64,000 nucleotides of DNA from Actinomycetes bacterium. GTDB taxonomy: Bacteria > Actinomycetota > Coriobacteriia > Coriobacteriales > UBA8131. The position numbers were made by a program, and so were the translations under genes. Positions 32,796 to 41,220 of this stretch are shown here, one piece after another (positions within the stretch are counted from its first letter, which is position 1; every line of letters begins with the position of its first letter). Under the pieces are notes generated by a model that was given only the letters and a program-made list of their open reading frames with translations, did not search any database and was not told the DNA's origin. The DNA lies in assembly GCA_009787085.1 (NCBI GenBank), contig WRGR01000039.1, positions 1 to 64,000 on the forward strand. The letters are read 5' to 3'.

Positions 32796-34353
32796 TAAAC
32801 GCCGACGGGCGAGTGGCACAGGCCAGGCCAGTGGCCCGACCGCTGCTGGCTCTGGCCGTCGCCAGAGCCAGCAGCGCGGATCCGCTTCGCCCAGTGGCAG
32901 CCGCCGCCAAGGTTTGGCAGGCGATGCCGGGTGGGTTTCAGGAGCCAATGCCAACAATGTTTTGCCCCGGCAGCGACACCCGAAGAGCGCTGTATCTAGG
33001 CTACGGTCGGATTCGCCCCCAGCACCGTCATCGGTTTCTGGGCAGCCTTTCTCACAGGGGCGCGGCCATCATCCGGCACCGTTGTCCGGGCAGCGGCCAG
33101 CACAGCGCCAGCCAGCACAGCGGCGTCCAGCACAGCGCCAGCCAGCACAGCGCCAGCCAGCACAGCGGCGTCCAGTGCAGCGGCATCCGGAGTCATTCAC
33201 CGCAAGCGTATCGGAGGACTGCCAACGTCGTCAGCGTCCCGAGTATCGGGAGAACAGCAGCCACCATCTTTACTCTGACCAGTTTGAGCACCGCCTGAGA
33301 ACCCCCCGAGCTCGGGCGCAGGCTTCGACGCGTGTCTTGACATCCCTTGGCAAACAGGGCAAACAGCAGAATAGTGGTGGCAGTCGATCACCGAGTCGCC
33401 GTGGCGACGAGGTCACAGGGCGGAGCACCCGCCAACGCCAAGAGCGACAAGAGCGCGCTGCCCGCCGCGACACTGCCGGTCGCGAAACGGTAGGCGGTGG
33501 TCGTCTCCACGTCCATTTGGCGGTGAAGATAGCCGCAGTGCTGGCGGTGCTGGCCATCGCCGTCTTCGTGGTTTATATGGCTCCCAGCTTTACCATTACC
33601 AACGTTCAGGTGGAGGGCGCGAATTATTTACAGGCGAGCTACATCAAAGACAAGGTGGCTGGTTCCATAAAAGACAATACCTTGCTGCGCATCGACACAA
33701 GCGAAGTGGCCGCCCGGGTGCTGACAGAGCCTTGGGTGGCTTCGGTTCAGGTCAAACGGCATTTCCCTTCTACCTTGGTGCTGCAGGTCAGCGAACGTCA
33801 GCCGATAGCGGCGGTGGCGCTTTCCGGTGCTGAGACGAAAAGCAACAAGGTCGTATGGGCGCTTTCCAACGACGGGGTATGGCTGGGCGAGGTGAAAGCC
33901 ATCGGCCAACATGTACAAGGTTTGGATCCGGCAAAGCTGATCCAGATCGTGGATGTATCGCCAGTTTTGCAGCCCAGTATCGGTGGCTCAGTGGCAGAGG
34001 GCAGCAGCATCTATGCCATGATGACCAAGACGGCCTCGATGCTGGACTCCAAATTGGGAACAACGGTCGATGCTGGTGTGGCTAACGCCTTGAGGATAAT
34101 CGACGGTTTCAGTGTAGATATGCGCACTCAGGTGACATCGATTTCGGCACCAGATACAGTGCGCACCATGCTCTACCTGAACAACAAGACCATGGTAGCC
34201 ATAGGCTCTGCCGATGACGTCACGGCCAAGGAAGCGGCGATCAAAACGATCATCAGAGATCATGGGGCAGATATCAGCTATATCAATGTTCGAGTGCCTG
34301 ACCGGGCATCATACCGGCTAACCGATAGTTCACCGGAGGTTTTAGCGGGCTGA
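32749..34353 (+). CDS. ftsQ: FtsQ/DivIB cell division protein with long disordered N-terminus
   Basis: A 534-residue protein starting at ATG 32749 behind AAGGAGAGCT, 47 bp inside the murC-murB gene in another frame. Residues 1-255 are disordered, rich in Arg, Gln, Ser and Pro, and contain a pentapeptide repeat (QPAQR/RPAQR, about 116-146). One membrane helix (about 258-280) leads to a POTRA domain (FTITNVQVEGANYLQ) and the FtsQ domain (PWVASVQVKRHFPSTLVLQV). FtsQ recruits FtsL and FtsW/FtsI. The cytoplasmic part is far longer than in model species. No ftsA or ftsZ follows. Confidence 0.87.
   Translation: MVRNSAPKSGSSASPDKRRRASGTGQASGPTAAGSGRRQSQQRGSASPSGSRRQGLAGDAGWVSGANANNVLPRQRHPKSAVSRLRSDSPPAPSSVSGQPFSQGRGHHPAPLSGQRPAQRQPAQRRPAQRQPAQRQPAQRRPVQRHPESFTASVSEDCQRRQRPEYRENSSHHLYSDQFEHRLRTPRARAQASTRVLTSLGKQGKQQNSGGSRSPSRRGDEVTGRSTRQRQERQERAARRDTAGRETVGGGRLHVHLAVKIAAVLAVLAIAVFVVYMAPSFTITNVQVEGANYLQASYIKDKVAGSIKDNTLLRIDTSEVAARVLTEPWVASVQVKRHFPSTLVLQVSERQPIAAVALSGAETKSNKVVWALSNDGVWLGEVKAIGQHVQGLDPAKLIQIVDVSPVLQPSIGGSVAEGSSIYAMMTKTASMLDSKLGTTVDAGVANALRIIDGFSVDMRTQVTSISAPDTVRTMLYLNNKTMVAIGSADDVTAKEAAIKTIIRDHGADISYINVRVPDRASYRLTDSSPEVLAG
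33097..33186 (+). repeat. Six tandem 15-bp units in ftsQ
   Basis: CCAGCACAGCGCCAG or close variants (GGCGT, GTGCAGCGGCAT endings) occur at 33097, 33112, 33127, 33142, 33157 and 33172. The unit is a multiple of three, so copy-number change would keep the frame and alter only the length of the disordered cytoplasmic region. Confidence 0.85.
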
Positions 34354-34412
34354 GTGGGCGTTGCGTGGTACCATATGGTGGTTCGCAATTGCCGATATCG
34401 AAGGAGACCAGC

Positions 34413-36440
34413 ATGTCACGGGGAACCCTAACTTACAAGATACTCCAGCAGCACCTAGTTGCCGGCCAGTTGTTGCCGGGCGAGAGAGCCACGGTGCGTA
34501 TCGACCAAACATTGACTCAGGACAGCACGGGTACGATGGTTTACCTGCAGCTGGAGGCAATGGATGTCGGTGCGGTGCAGACCGAGCTCTCCGTGGCCTA
34601 CATCGACCACAACACCTTGCAGAGCGGTTTTGAGAACGCCGACGACCATGCTTTTATCCAAAGCGTTGCCGCCCGCCACAACGTGGTGTTCTCCAAGCCG
34701 GGCGGCGGCATCTGCCACCAGCTGCATTTGGAGAATTATGGCTGCCCCGGCAAAACCCTGCTGGGCAGCGACTCGCATACTCCGACTGGTGGCGGCTTGG
34801 GGATGATCGCCATCGGCGCTGGCGGCCTAGACGTGGCCATTGCCATGGCCGAAGGTAACTACACGCTGACTGTGCCGCAGGTCGTTGGCATCGAGTTGCG
34901 GGGGGTACTGCGGTCATGGGTGTCAGCCAAAGACGTGATTTTGGAAGTGCTGCGGCAGCTCTCAGTGAAGGGTGGTGTTGGCCGGATCGTCGAGTACTAT
35001 GGCGACGGCCTGCTCGGCCTTTCGGTCACCGACCGTGCCACTATCGCCAACATGGGTGCCGAGCTGGGTGCCACCACCTCCGTGTTCCCTTCCGATGAGA
35101 ACACCCGCCGCTTCTTGGAACAACAAGGACGGGGAGGGGATTGGCGGCCGTTGGCCGCCGACCCTGATGCTCTTTACGACCAGTCATTGAGCATTGACTT
35201 GGCGGCACTTGCGCCGGCGGCAGCTTGTCCGCATAGTCCGGACAACATCCGCAGTGTCAGCGACATCGGCGAGATCAAAGTCGACCAAGTAGCCATTGGC
35301 AGTTGCACCAATGCCTCTTATAGCGACCTGATGAAAGTGGCGGCGATACTTGCCGGCCGCCGCGTGCATCCCCAGGTCAGCCTAGTGATCGCGCCGGGGT
35401 CGGCATCTATATTGGCCGTGCTGGCTGCCAACGGCGCCTTGGCCGGGATGATCAAGGCCGGCGCCCGGATCATCGAGTGCGCCTGCGGCCCTTGCATCGG
35501 CATGGGGCAAAGCCCGCGTAGCGGTGCCGTGTCGCTGCGCACCTTCAACCGCAACTTCAAAGGCCGTAGCGGCACCAACGATGCCGATGTCTACCTAGTT
35601 AGTCCGGAGACGGCGGCGATCAGCGCAATCACCGGCGTGCTGACCGATGGCTTGGCCTCTCACCACCGGCTGGGCATCGAGCTGCCGAACATTGCCGAGC
35701 CGTCGGCCGGCAGTTTTCAGGGGGCAGGTGCCTTTACGGTGGCTCCGCCCGCCCTTGCTGCCGCTGGCATTGATGCCGCCGCAGCACCCGGCCAGGCGGC
35801 GGGGCTTCCCGAGGTGGTGATGGGACCAAACATCAAGCCCTTCCCCCGAGGCGTGGCCGTACCGCCCGGCAGTGCCATCAGCGGTAGCGTGGTGCTGGTC
35901 TGCGGCGACAACATCACTACCGACGACATCATGCCCTCTGACAGCCGGCTGCTGCCCTTCCGCTCCAACATACCGCATTTGGCGGAGTACTGCTTTGAGA
36001 AGATCGACCCGGGATTCCCAGCCCGGGCCGCCGCTGCCCGCGACGGCGAGGTTGCCGGCGGTGTGATCGTCGGCGGTGACAACTACGGCCAGGGGTCAAG
36101 CCGGGAGCATGCCGCCCTGGTGCCGCTTTATCTGGGCATTCGGATGGTGTTGGCCAAGAGCTTTGCCCGTATCCATCGGGCGAATCTAATTAACAGTGGT
36201 ATTCTGCCCCTAGTGTTTGCCGAGCCCCGCGATGCCGAGGCTGTCCGCGAAGGTGACATCTTGATGCTGGATGACGCTGCGGCGCAGTTGGGCGGCGGCG
36301 ATGAGGCCGACCTACGCCTCCACAACCAGACCCAAGGGACGGAATACCGGCTTTGCGGCCAGCTCTCTTTTGAGGAGCGCCAGATGATCTTGGCTGGCGG
36401 CCGCATCAACATGATCCAGCAGGCGGCGAAGAGCCGATAG
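34413..36440 (+). CDS. acnA: Aconitate hydratase
   Basis: Aconitase interconverts citrate and isocitrate with a 4Fe-4S cluster. The ATG at 34413 follows AAGGAGACC (34401-34409). GSDSHTPTGGGLGMIAIGAGG, the cluster cysteines in GSCTNASYSDL and CACGPCIGMGQ, and the swivel-domain YGQGSSREHAALVP are intact. At 675 residues it matches the compact bacterial aconitase/IPM-isomerase-like subfamily rather than the 890-residue AcnA form. Homoaconitase cannot be excluded from sequence alone. It lies 60 bp after ftsQ; a 10-bp palindrome ACCATATGGT (34370-34379) lies in the gap. Confidence 0.88.
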   Translation: MSRGTLTYKILQQHLVAGQLLPGERATVRIDQTLTQDSTGTMVYLQLEAMDVGAVQTELSVAYIDHNTLQSGFENADDHAFIQSVAARHNVVFSKPGGGICHQLHLENYGCPGKTLLGSDSHTPTGGGLGMIAIGAGGLDVAIAMAEGNYTLTVPQVVGIELRGVLRSWVSAKDVILEVLRQLSVKGGVGRIVEYYGDGLLGLSVTDRATIANMGAELGATTSVFPSDENTRRFLEQQGRGGDWRPLAADPDALYDQSLSIDLAALAPAAACPHSPDNIRSVSDIGEIKVDQVAIGSCTNASYSDLMKVAAILAGRRVHPQVSLVIAPGSASILAVLAANGALAGMIKAGARIIECACGPCIGMGQSPRSGAVSLRTFNRNFKGRSGTNDADVYLVSPETAAISAITGVLTDGLASHHRLGIELPNIAEPSAGSFQGAGAFTVAPPALAAAGIDAAAAPGQAAGLPEVVMGPNIKPFPRGVAVPPGSAISGSVVLVCGDNITTDDIMPSDSRLLPFRSNIPHLAEYCFEKIDPGFPARAAAARDGEVAGGVIVGGDNYGQGSSREHAALVPLYLGIRMVLAKSFARIHRANLINSGILPLVFAEPRDAEAVREGDILMLDDAAAQLGGGDEADLRLHNQTQGTEYRLCGQLSFEERQMILAGGRINMIQQAAKSR

Positions 36441-36465
36441 CGCCGTTGTCTTTGGGGATAAGGTT

Positions 36466-37005
36466 TTGGTAGTTGCCTTGCGTATCGGCATCATCAGCGA
36501 CACGCACGGAAGCCTACCGGCGAGCGTGCACCAAGCGTTCGACGGCTGTGGGCATATCTTACATGCCGGCGATATCGGCTCCCAGGCCGTCCTTGATGAG
36601 TTGGAGGCGATTGCGCCGCTCACCGCAGTGCTCGGCAACTGTGACCGGTCGGGCTATCGTACGTTGGCCGGAAGCGTTAAGGGCATGGAGCGCTTCGATC
36701 TGGACGGGCTGCGCTTCTTGATGATGCACCGCCCCGAGGACCTTGCTGCCCACTATCGCGGCCTGCTTATGGCGCGGCAGATGCCAAGGGCGAAGGCGCC
36801 AGTGCCGCTGCCGCAGGTCTGTGTCCATGGCCATACGCACGTCCGCGCCAGCAGGACCGAGAACTCCTGCCTAATAATCTGCCCCGGCTCAGCGACCCGT
36901 CCCCGAGACAGGCTGGCCGCCGCAGTGGCAATACTAACGGTCGAGAATGCCAAAGTAAGTGACCTGCAGTTTGTGGAATTGGGGAAGTTTTGCCAGATTG
37001 TTTAG
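36466..37005 (+). CDS. YfcE/MJ0936-type metallophosphoesterase
   Basis: A 179-residue calcineurin-like phosphoesterase. IISDTHGSLP supplies Asp and His metal ligands, LHAGDIGS the bridging Asp, GNCDRS the Asn, and CVHGHTH the C-terminal His pair. These small enzymes hydrolyse phosphodiesters, in some cases cyclic nucleotides; the physiological substrate is unknown. The start is TTG 36466 (MVVALRIG after translation); the next in-frame TTG at 36478 would also serve. It lies 25 bp after aconitase and is probably co-transcribed. Confidence 0.82.
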   Translation: MVVALRIGIISDTHGSLPASVHQAFDGCGHILHAGDIGSQAVLDELEAIAPLTAVLGNCDRSGYRTLAGSVKGMERFDLDGLRFLMMHRPEDLAAHYRGLLMARQMPRAKAPVPLPQVCVHGHTHVRASRTENSCLIICPGSATRPRDRLAAAVAILTVENAKVSDLQFVELGKFCQIV

Positions 37006-37235
37006 TGCTGCGGACTCGGCATCCGGCCCACCTGCTGCGGTGGCAGTGAGCCTGAGCCTGTCTTTGACGAGCAGCTTCCCCATGGAGCCGCCGAATCCTT
37101 CTAACCTGATCCCGGCAGTGCCGAAGTTTGCGTTTCTCTGCTGGCGCCCATCGCGCATGGCTTGAGGAATATCCTCGATACGGGTACTGTCAAGCGGCCT
37201 TTTAGCTGACTGCTTGCTGTCGGCTTGGCAGTCGA
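37006..37235. other. Gap with an unassigned open minus-strand frame
   Basis: No plus-strand gene is seen. On the minus strand a frame stays open from about 37,230 down into the end of the phosphoesterase gene and reads GIRLEGFGGSMGKLLVKDRL in its middle, without a recognisable family or ribosome site. It could be the tail of the broken ATPase gene next door in another frame, or chance. Confidence 0.25.
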
Positions 37236-37733
37236 CTAAGACATTGGGCCATCATCACAATCCAACTTGTGGCCGAACATCACACTCCCAGACGGATCAG
37301 GACGATAGGCCGGACTCAGCAGCGTCGCTGTTCGTAGGCAAAGCACGCCGCTTTTGGAACCCACTGCCGGATCAACGGTCAGGGTTACGGTTGAGTGCTC
37401 GCGGCTGATTCCTTGGGCAAGCGGAAGGGTCTGGCTGAATATGCCGGTAAGCAGAAACAAAAGATTGTGAGTCGGACTGGTGTGGGACAGGGTTTGTGCC
37501 TGGCTCGAGATGTACCGGTAGAGGTCTTGGTAAGAGCCGATGAAACCGTTCGCAGGATCCTCGAAGTTGACCGACACTATCTGCCCTGCTGCAACGCCGG
37601 CGCTCGGCAACCGTTGTTTGAGCAGATCGAGCAGGGTGGACTTCCCGGATCGGCGTAGGCCGGTGAGGACCTTTATCAAGTTTTTGTCTTTGTAGAAAAG
37701 CAAGGTGTCGATACATGAGGGACGAGGCATCAT
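37236..37733 (-). pseudogene. AAA_14/DUF4143-type ATPase, N-terminal fragment
   Basis: From the ATG at 37733 the protein reads LIKVLTGLRRSGKSTLLDLL (Walker A of the AAA_14 family), QIVSVNFEDP and YQDLYRYI, as in ATP-binding DUF4143 proteins. After about residue 80 it diverges into sequence without the expected Walker B FLDEIQ, and stops at 37236. Full proteins are around 400 residues, so this is a deleted remnant. A perfect 19-bp inverted repeat lies about 80 bp upstream. The family often sits in mobile or defence-rich regions; function remains poorly defined. Confidence 0.6.
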
Positions 37734-37810
37734 CTCAGCCCCCTCCTTCTTTGGGCTGGGCAGTGCGGTATGGCCGACAAGGCCAGTTGTAGCTCTTGTG
37801 TTTGATTTTG

Positions 37811-37863
37811 TAAAACATACTTTAAAAACTTCAAGAATTCTAATGTTTTTAAAGTATGTTTTA
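37811..37863. repeat. Perfect 19-bp inverted repeat
   Basis: TAAAACATACTTTAAAAAC (37811-37829) and its exact reverse complement (37845-37863) flank a 15-nt loop containing GAATTC. The arms are almost pure A/T. It lies about 80 bp upstream of the broken AAA ATPase on the minus strand and could be its operator or promoter, the end of a small mobile element, or a bidirectional terminator. No target-site duplication is evident. Confidence 0.6.
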
Positions 37864-38007
37864 TCTGCTTTTAAGTTGCTGGTGGGGGGATACGGCAGTA
37901 TCAAGGCTTCGACGATTGGGCGAAAGATGCAGAAAACTGCAAAAGAAGCCCTGATTCCAAGGCTTCTCGGGTTTAGTGGAATTCTATCAATTCCACTGTG
38001 TTGTTTT

Positions 38008-38084
38008 TGGTAGCCCGTACGGGATTCGAACCCGTGATCTCCGCCTTGAGAGGGCGGTGTCCTCAACCGCTAGACGAACGGGCC
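38008..38084 (-). tRNA. tRNA-Glu (anticodon CTC)
   Basis: On the minus strand GGCCCGT starts at 38084, the anticodon arm is CCGCC-CTCTCAA-GGCGG with anticodon CTC, the T arm carries GGTTCGAATCC, and ACGGGCT closes the acceptor (first pair G-U). Discriminator A and an encoded CCA (38010-38008) follow. The CTC isoacceptor decodes GAG. It lies 56 bp downstream of the Gln tRNA on the same strand. Confidence 0.92.
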
Positions 38085-38140
38085 TTTCAGCTCGTCTCTC
38101 CTGTTCGTTTGGCTTTGGCAGCCTGTCTGTCGGTCGTCTC

Positions 38141-38214
38141 TGGCTGGGGTGGAAGGAGTCGAACCCTCACTGACGGAACCAGAATCCGCTGTCCTACCAT
38201 TAGACGACACCCCA
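38141..38214 (-). tRNA. tRNA-Gln (anticodon CTG)
   Basis: On the minus strand TGGGGTG (38214-38208) pairs perfectly with CACCCCA. The anticodon arm is GCGGA-TTCTGGT-TCCGT with anticodon CTG, and GGTTCGACTCC forms the T arm. Discriminator G and an encoded CCA (38143-38141) complete it. Decodes CAG. It is the upstream member of a two-tRNA unit with tRNA-Glu. Confidence 0.92.
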
Positions 38215-38348
38215 ACATCAAGCAATGTGCCAAAGCACGATCTAGGAGCGCAAGGAGATAGGTTACCAAACAATCGCTCGCCGCGCAACCGACACGGCCA
38301 ATTTTAAGCAGTATCGAAAGAATGTGCGAAAATGCCCGATGCATCGGA

Positions 38349-38379
38349 TTGACAAACAGCCCCCGCTAATTGTCATAAT
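38349..38379 (+). promoter_or_regulatory. Promoter of the aquaporin gene
   Basis: TTGACA (38349-38354) and CATAAT (38374-38379) are separated by 19 bp (18 if TCATAA is used). They lie about 120 bp before the aquaporin start. The rest of 38,215-38,500 shows no gene. Confidence 0.55.
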
Positions 38380-38500
38380 AGAACAGTAGAGGCTCTGTGT
38401 AACTGGAGCAGGAAGGGTCGGGCTGTCTTGGGTAACTATCTCGAATGGCCGAGGCAAGAGGCGGCAGTAGGCCCACGGGTTCAAAAAGGAGGACGTTTCA

Positions 38501-39199
38501 ATGAGTTTAGCAAGGAAGATGATCGCAGAGTTCGTAGGTACGCTGGTCTTGGTCTTCATGGGTTGCGGCAGCGCGGTGTTGCTGGGCTGTGATGTGCCCG
38601 GCGGACATTTGGCGGTGGCGCTATGCTTCGGGTTGGCTATCGTGGCCATGGCCTATGCGATCGGCAATGTCTCCGGTTGTCATGTTAACCCGGCAGTCTC
38701 TTTGGCGCTGCTGCTAGACAAGCGCATCAGCATTGTCGATTTTGTCGGCTATGTTGTCGCCCAAGTCGTGGGAGCCATCGCCGGGGCCGGGCTGTTGAAG
38801 ATGGTGGTCGGTTTCGGTGTGAAGGACCTCACCGGCGGGCTTGGCTCCAACGGTGTGGCGAGCGTTGGCGGTGCCGGCGGTGCCTTTGTGGTCGAGATCA
38901 TCTTGACCTTTATCTTTGTCTTGACTATTTTGGCCGTGACATCTGATGAGAAAAAGAGCAGCGTGGCCGGCCTAGTCATCGGTTTGACCTTGGCTTTTGT
39001 GCATATCGTTGGTATCCCCCTGACTGGAACATCGGTCAATCCGGCAAGGAGCATCGGCCCAGCTTTGCTTTCCGGCAACGCGGCGGCGCTTTCTGACCTC
39101 TGGGTGTTCATTGTCGCCCCCTTGGTAGGGGCAGCGGTGGCTTTTGCGGTTTTCATGGTCTTCAAGCCGTTGATTGTCAAGAAGGAAGCCACCGAATAA
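38501..39199 (+). CDS. Aquaporin (MIP family, AqpZ-like)
   Basis: A 232-residue six-helix channel with both half-helix motifs, GCHVNPAVS and GTSVNPARS. The second-half sequence FVHIVGIPLTGTSVNPARS has the His and Arg of the narrow selectivity filter of water-selective AqpZ, rather than the wider glycerol-facilitator filter. No GlpK or glycerol gene is nearby, which fits a water channel. An AAAGGAGG site lies before ATG 38501, and a strong stem-loop follows at 39263. Confidence 0.9.
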   Translation: MSLARKMIAEFVGTLVLVFMGCGSAVLLGCDVPGGHLAVALCFGLAIVAMAYAIGNVSGCHVNPAVSLALLLDKRISIVDFVGYVVAQVVGAIAGAGLLKMVVGFGVKDLTGGLGSNGVASVGGAGGAFVVEIILTFIFVLTILAVTSDEKKSSVAGLVIGLTLAFVHIVGIPLTGTSVNPARSIGPALLSGNAAALSDLWVFIVAPLVGAAVAFAVFMVFKPLIVKKEATE

Positions 39200-39262
39200 C
39201 AAAGGCTGTCGAGTAACAAAGGCCATACAGAATAGGGCTATACTGAATAAGGCTACATTGAG

Positions 39263-39292
39263 GCCGGACTCCTGGGCCAGCGGGAGTCCGGC
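39263..39292 (+). terminator. Stem-loop after the aquaporin gene
   Basis: GCCGGACTCC (39263-39272) pairs exactly with GGAGTCCGGC (39283-39292) around a 10-nt loop. Only a weak T-rich tail (TGTTGCC) follows. It probably ends the aquaporin transcript before the ligase gene at 39371. Confidence 0.6.
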
Positions 39293-39370
39293 TGTTGCCA
39301 AGCTAAAACGTCGGTTCATGATCGGCGTTGGGCGTTGAGGAAATACTAGTCATTAGGAGGTATAGCAGCT

Positions 39371-40723
39371 GTGGTCAATTCGACGGGGAAGGTGATCGGA
39401 GAAGAGCGTTATTTTCAACCGGAGATCGAGCAGATCGGCCGGTCGGAGCTGGAGGCCATGCAGTTGGAACGCCTACAGCGGACGGTGTGGGACTGTTGCC
39501 AAAACGTTGCCTTCTACAAGCAGACTTTCAGTCAAGCCGGCATCAATCCCCGCTCCATAACGTCGTTGGCCGACTTGGCCAGTCTGCCATTCACCACCAA
39601 GCAGGACATGCGCGAGGCTTACCCCTTCAAGCTCTTTGCGATCGATCCTAAAAACGAGCGGGTGCAGCGCCTGCATGCCTCATCTGGTACTACTGGCAAT
39701 GCTACCGTAGTCGGTTATACGCAAAAAGACATCGATATCTGGGGGGACACTTTTGCCAGGGCAATTGCCATGGCCGGAGGTGGTCCAGATAGCATTCTTC
39801 AGGTGTCTTACGGCTACGGGTTGTTCACCGGTGGCTTGGGAGCACATGAGGGGGGCATTCGTATGCACTCCACCATCCTGCCGATGAGCTCGGGCAACAC
39901 CAAGCGCCAAGTGCAGATGATGAAGGATTTCGATGTGGACATCTTGGCCTGTACGCCATCCTATGCCCTACTGATTGCCGATACAGCCATCGAGATGGGC
40001 TATGATCCGGCCAACGACTTCAATGTCAGCGGTGCCATCTTGGGCGCTGAGCCCTGCTCTGAGGGCATGCGCCAAGACATCGAGCGCAAATTGGGCGTGA
40101 AAATGGTCGACATCTACGGCCTTTCCGAGGTCATGGGGCCTGGCGTGTCCTGTGAGTGCCGCCATCAGACCGGGCTGCATGTGGCCGAAGACCACTTCAT
40201 CATCGAAATCATCGACCCCAATACCTTGCAGCCGCTGCCGGACGGCGAGTGGGGCGAGGTGGTGTTCACCACGCTCTCCAAGGAATGCTCGCCGTTGATC
40301 CGTTACCGCACCCGTGACATCTCGCGTATCGTACCCGGGGAGTGCCCCTGCGGGCGCACCATGCGCCGGATGGACCGCATCGCTGGCCGCACCGATGACA
40401 TGCTGATTATCCGGGGCGTGAATGTCTTCCCCAGTCAGTTCCAGGAAGTGCTTGCCGGTTTTGAAGAACTGACAAGTTATTATCAGATCGTCTTGACCCG
40501 TGAAGGGCCGATGGACAACGTGACTTTGAAGGTAGAGACTGTCCCGGAGTTCCCCTTCGACCAAGTGCGCCTGATCGAGCAGTTGGAGCAGCGTCTGAAA
40601 GGCGAGCTGCGCAGCAATCTGCAGGTCAGTGTAGGTATTCGTGTGGTTGAGCCGAAATCCATCGAACGTTCGGAGGGCAAGGCCAAGCGGGTCTTAGACC
40701 TGCGTGACGAGCAAGGAGCCTGA
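39371..40723 (+). CDS. paaK: Phenylacetate-CoA ligase family protein (first copy)
   Basis: A 450-residue adenylate-forming ligase. HASSGTTGNATVVGYT is the AMP-binding P-loop, SYGYGLFTGGLGAHEG and YGLSEVMGPGVSCEC the central motifs, and RYRTRDIS with DDMLIIRGVNVFPSQ the C-terminal hinge. It should activate phenylacetate or another aryl/indole acetate to its CoA thioester, typical of amino acid (Phe, Trp, Tyr) fermentation. The GTG start at 39371 sits behind AGGAGG (39356-39361). An ACT-domain gene follows at once. A second paralogue lies at 43646. Confidence 0.88.
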   Translation: MVNSTGKVIGEERYFQPEIEQIGRSELEAMQLERLQRTVWDCCQNVAFYKQTFSQAGINPRSITSLADLASLPFTTKQDMREAYPFKLFAIDPKNERVQRLHASSGTTGNATVVGYTQKDIDIWGDTFARAIAMAGGGPDSILQVSYGYGLFTGGLGAHEGGIRMHSTILPMSSGNTKRQVQMMKDFDVDILACTPSYALLIADTAIEMGYDPANDFNVSGAILGAEPCSEGMRQDIERKLGVKMVDIYGLSEVMGPGVSCECRHQTGLHVAEDHFIIEIIDPNTLQPLPDGEWGEVVFTTLSKECSPLIRYRTRDISRIVPGECPCGRTMRRMDRIAGRTDDMLIIRGVNVFPSQFQEVLAGFEELTSYYQIVLTREGPMDNVTLKVETVPEFPFDQVRLIEQLEQRLKGELRSNLQVSVGIRVVEPKSIERSEGKAKRVLDLRDEQGA

Positions 40724-40724
40724 G

Positions 40725-41147
40725 ATGATCGATCAAGTGACTGTTTTTTTGGAGAACTCTACAGGCCATTTGGCAGCGCTCTGCAAGGCGCTAGGCGATG
40801 CCGGTGTATCGATGCACGCCCTGACTGTGGCCGATACAGCCAGTTACGGCGTGGTCAGGATCATTGCCGATGAGCCGGCGCGAGCGTATGAGGTACTCAA
40901 CGCCCAAGGTTTTAGGGCATCGCTGACCAAGGTCTATGCTGTGGAGGTGGCCGATGAGCCTGGCGGGCTGGCGAGGCTTTTGGAGTCGCTGGACACGGCA
41001 GACATTAATGTAGAGTACGCCTATTGTTTTTCCACAAACGCCAACAAAGCCGTCGACGTTCTGCGCCTTAGTGCTGCTGAAGGGGCAGAAGAGGCTATTG
41101 CTGCTGCTGGATGTCGTCTGCTTACGCCTGATGAGCTTTATAGCTGA
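40725..41147 (+). CDS. Tandem ACT-domain protein (first copy)
   Basis: A 140-residue protein made of two ACT domains: residues 1-70 (IDQVTVFLENSTGHLAALCKAL) and 71-135 (AVEVADEPGGLARLLESLD). ACT pairs bind amino acids. Free-standing versions of this type are commonly encoded beside phenylacetate-CoA ligases and indolepyruvate oxidoreductases, where they may sense aromatic amino acids. AAGGAG (40714-40719) supports ATG 40725, which begins one base after the ligase stop. Confidence 0.85.
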   Translation: MIDQVTVFLENSTGHLAALCKALGDAGVSMHALTVADTASYGVVRIIADEPARAYEVLNAQGFRASLTKVYAVEVADEPGGLARLLESLDTADINVEYAYCFSTNANKAVDVLRLSAAEGAEEAIAAAGCRLLTPDELYS

Positions 41148-41220
41148 GCTTCGTTGCTGCCTGCTGGCCGGTCTGTTGTCGTTGTCGGCCACCTTGCCGG
41201 TTACCGTATGATGGCGCAAG

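Noticed and set aside
33090-33190. Short CRISPR-like array in the 33.1 kb repeat
   Set aside because: Units are 15 bp, contiguous without spacers and in frame inside ftsQ; it is a protein repeat.
37976-38261. Small plus-strand open frames across 38.0-38.2 kb
   Set aside because: Their sequence is explained by two tRNA genes on the minus strand (the GIRTRDLRLERAV type peptides are the usual translation of tRNA).
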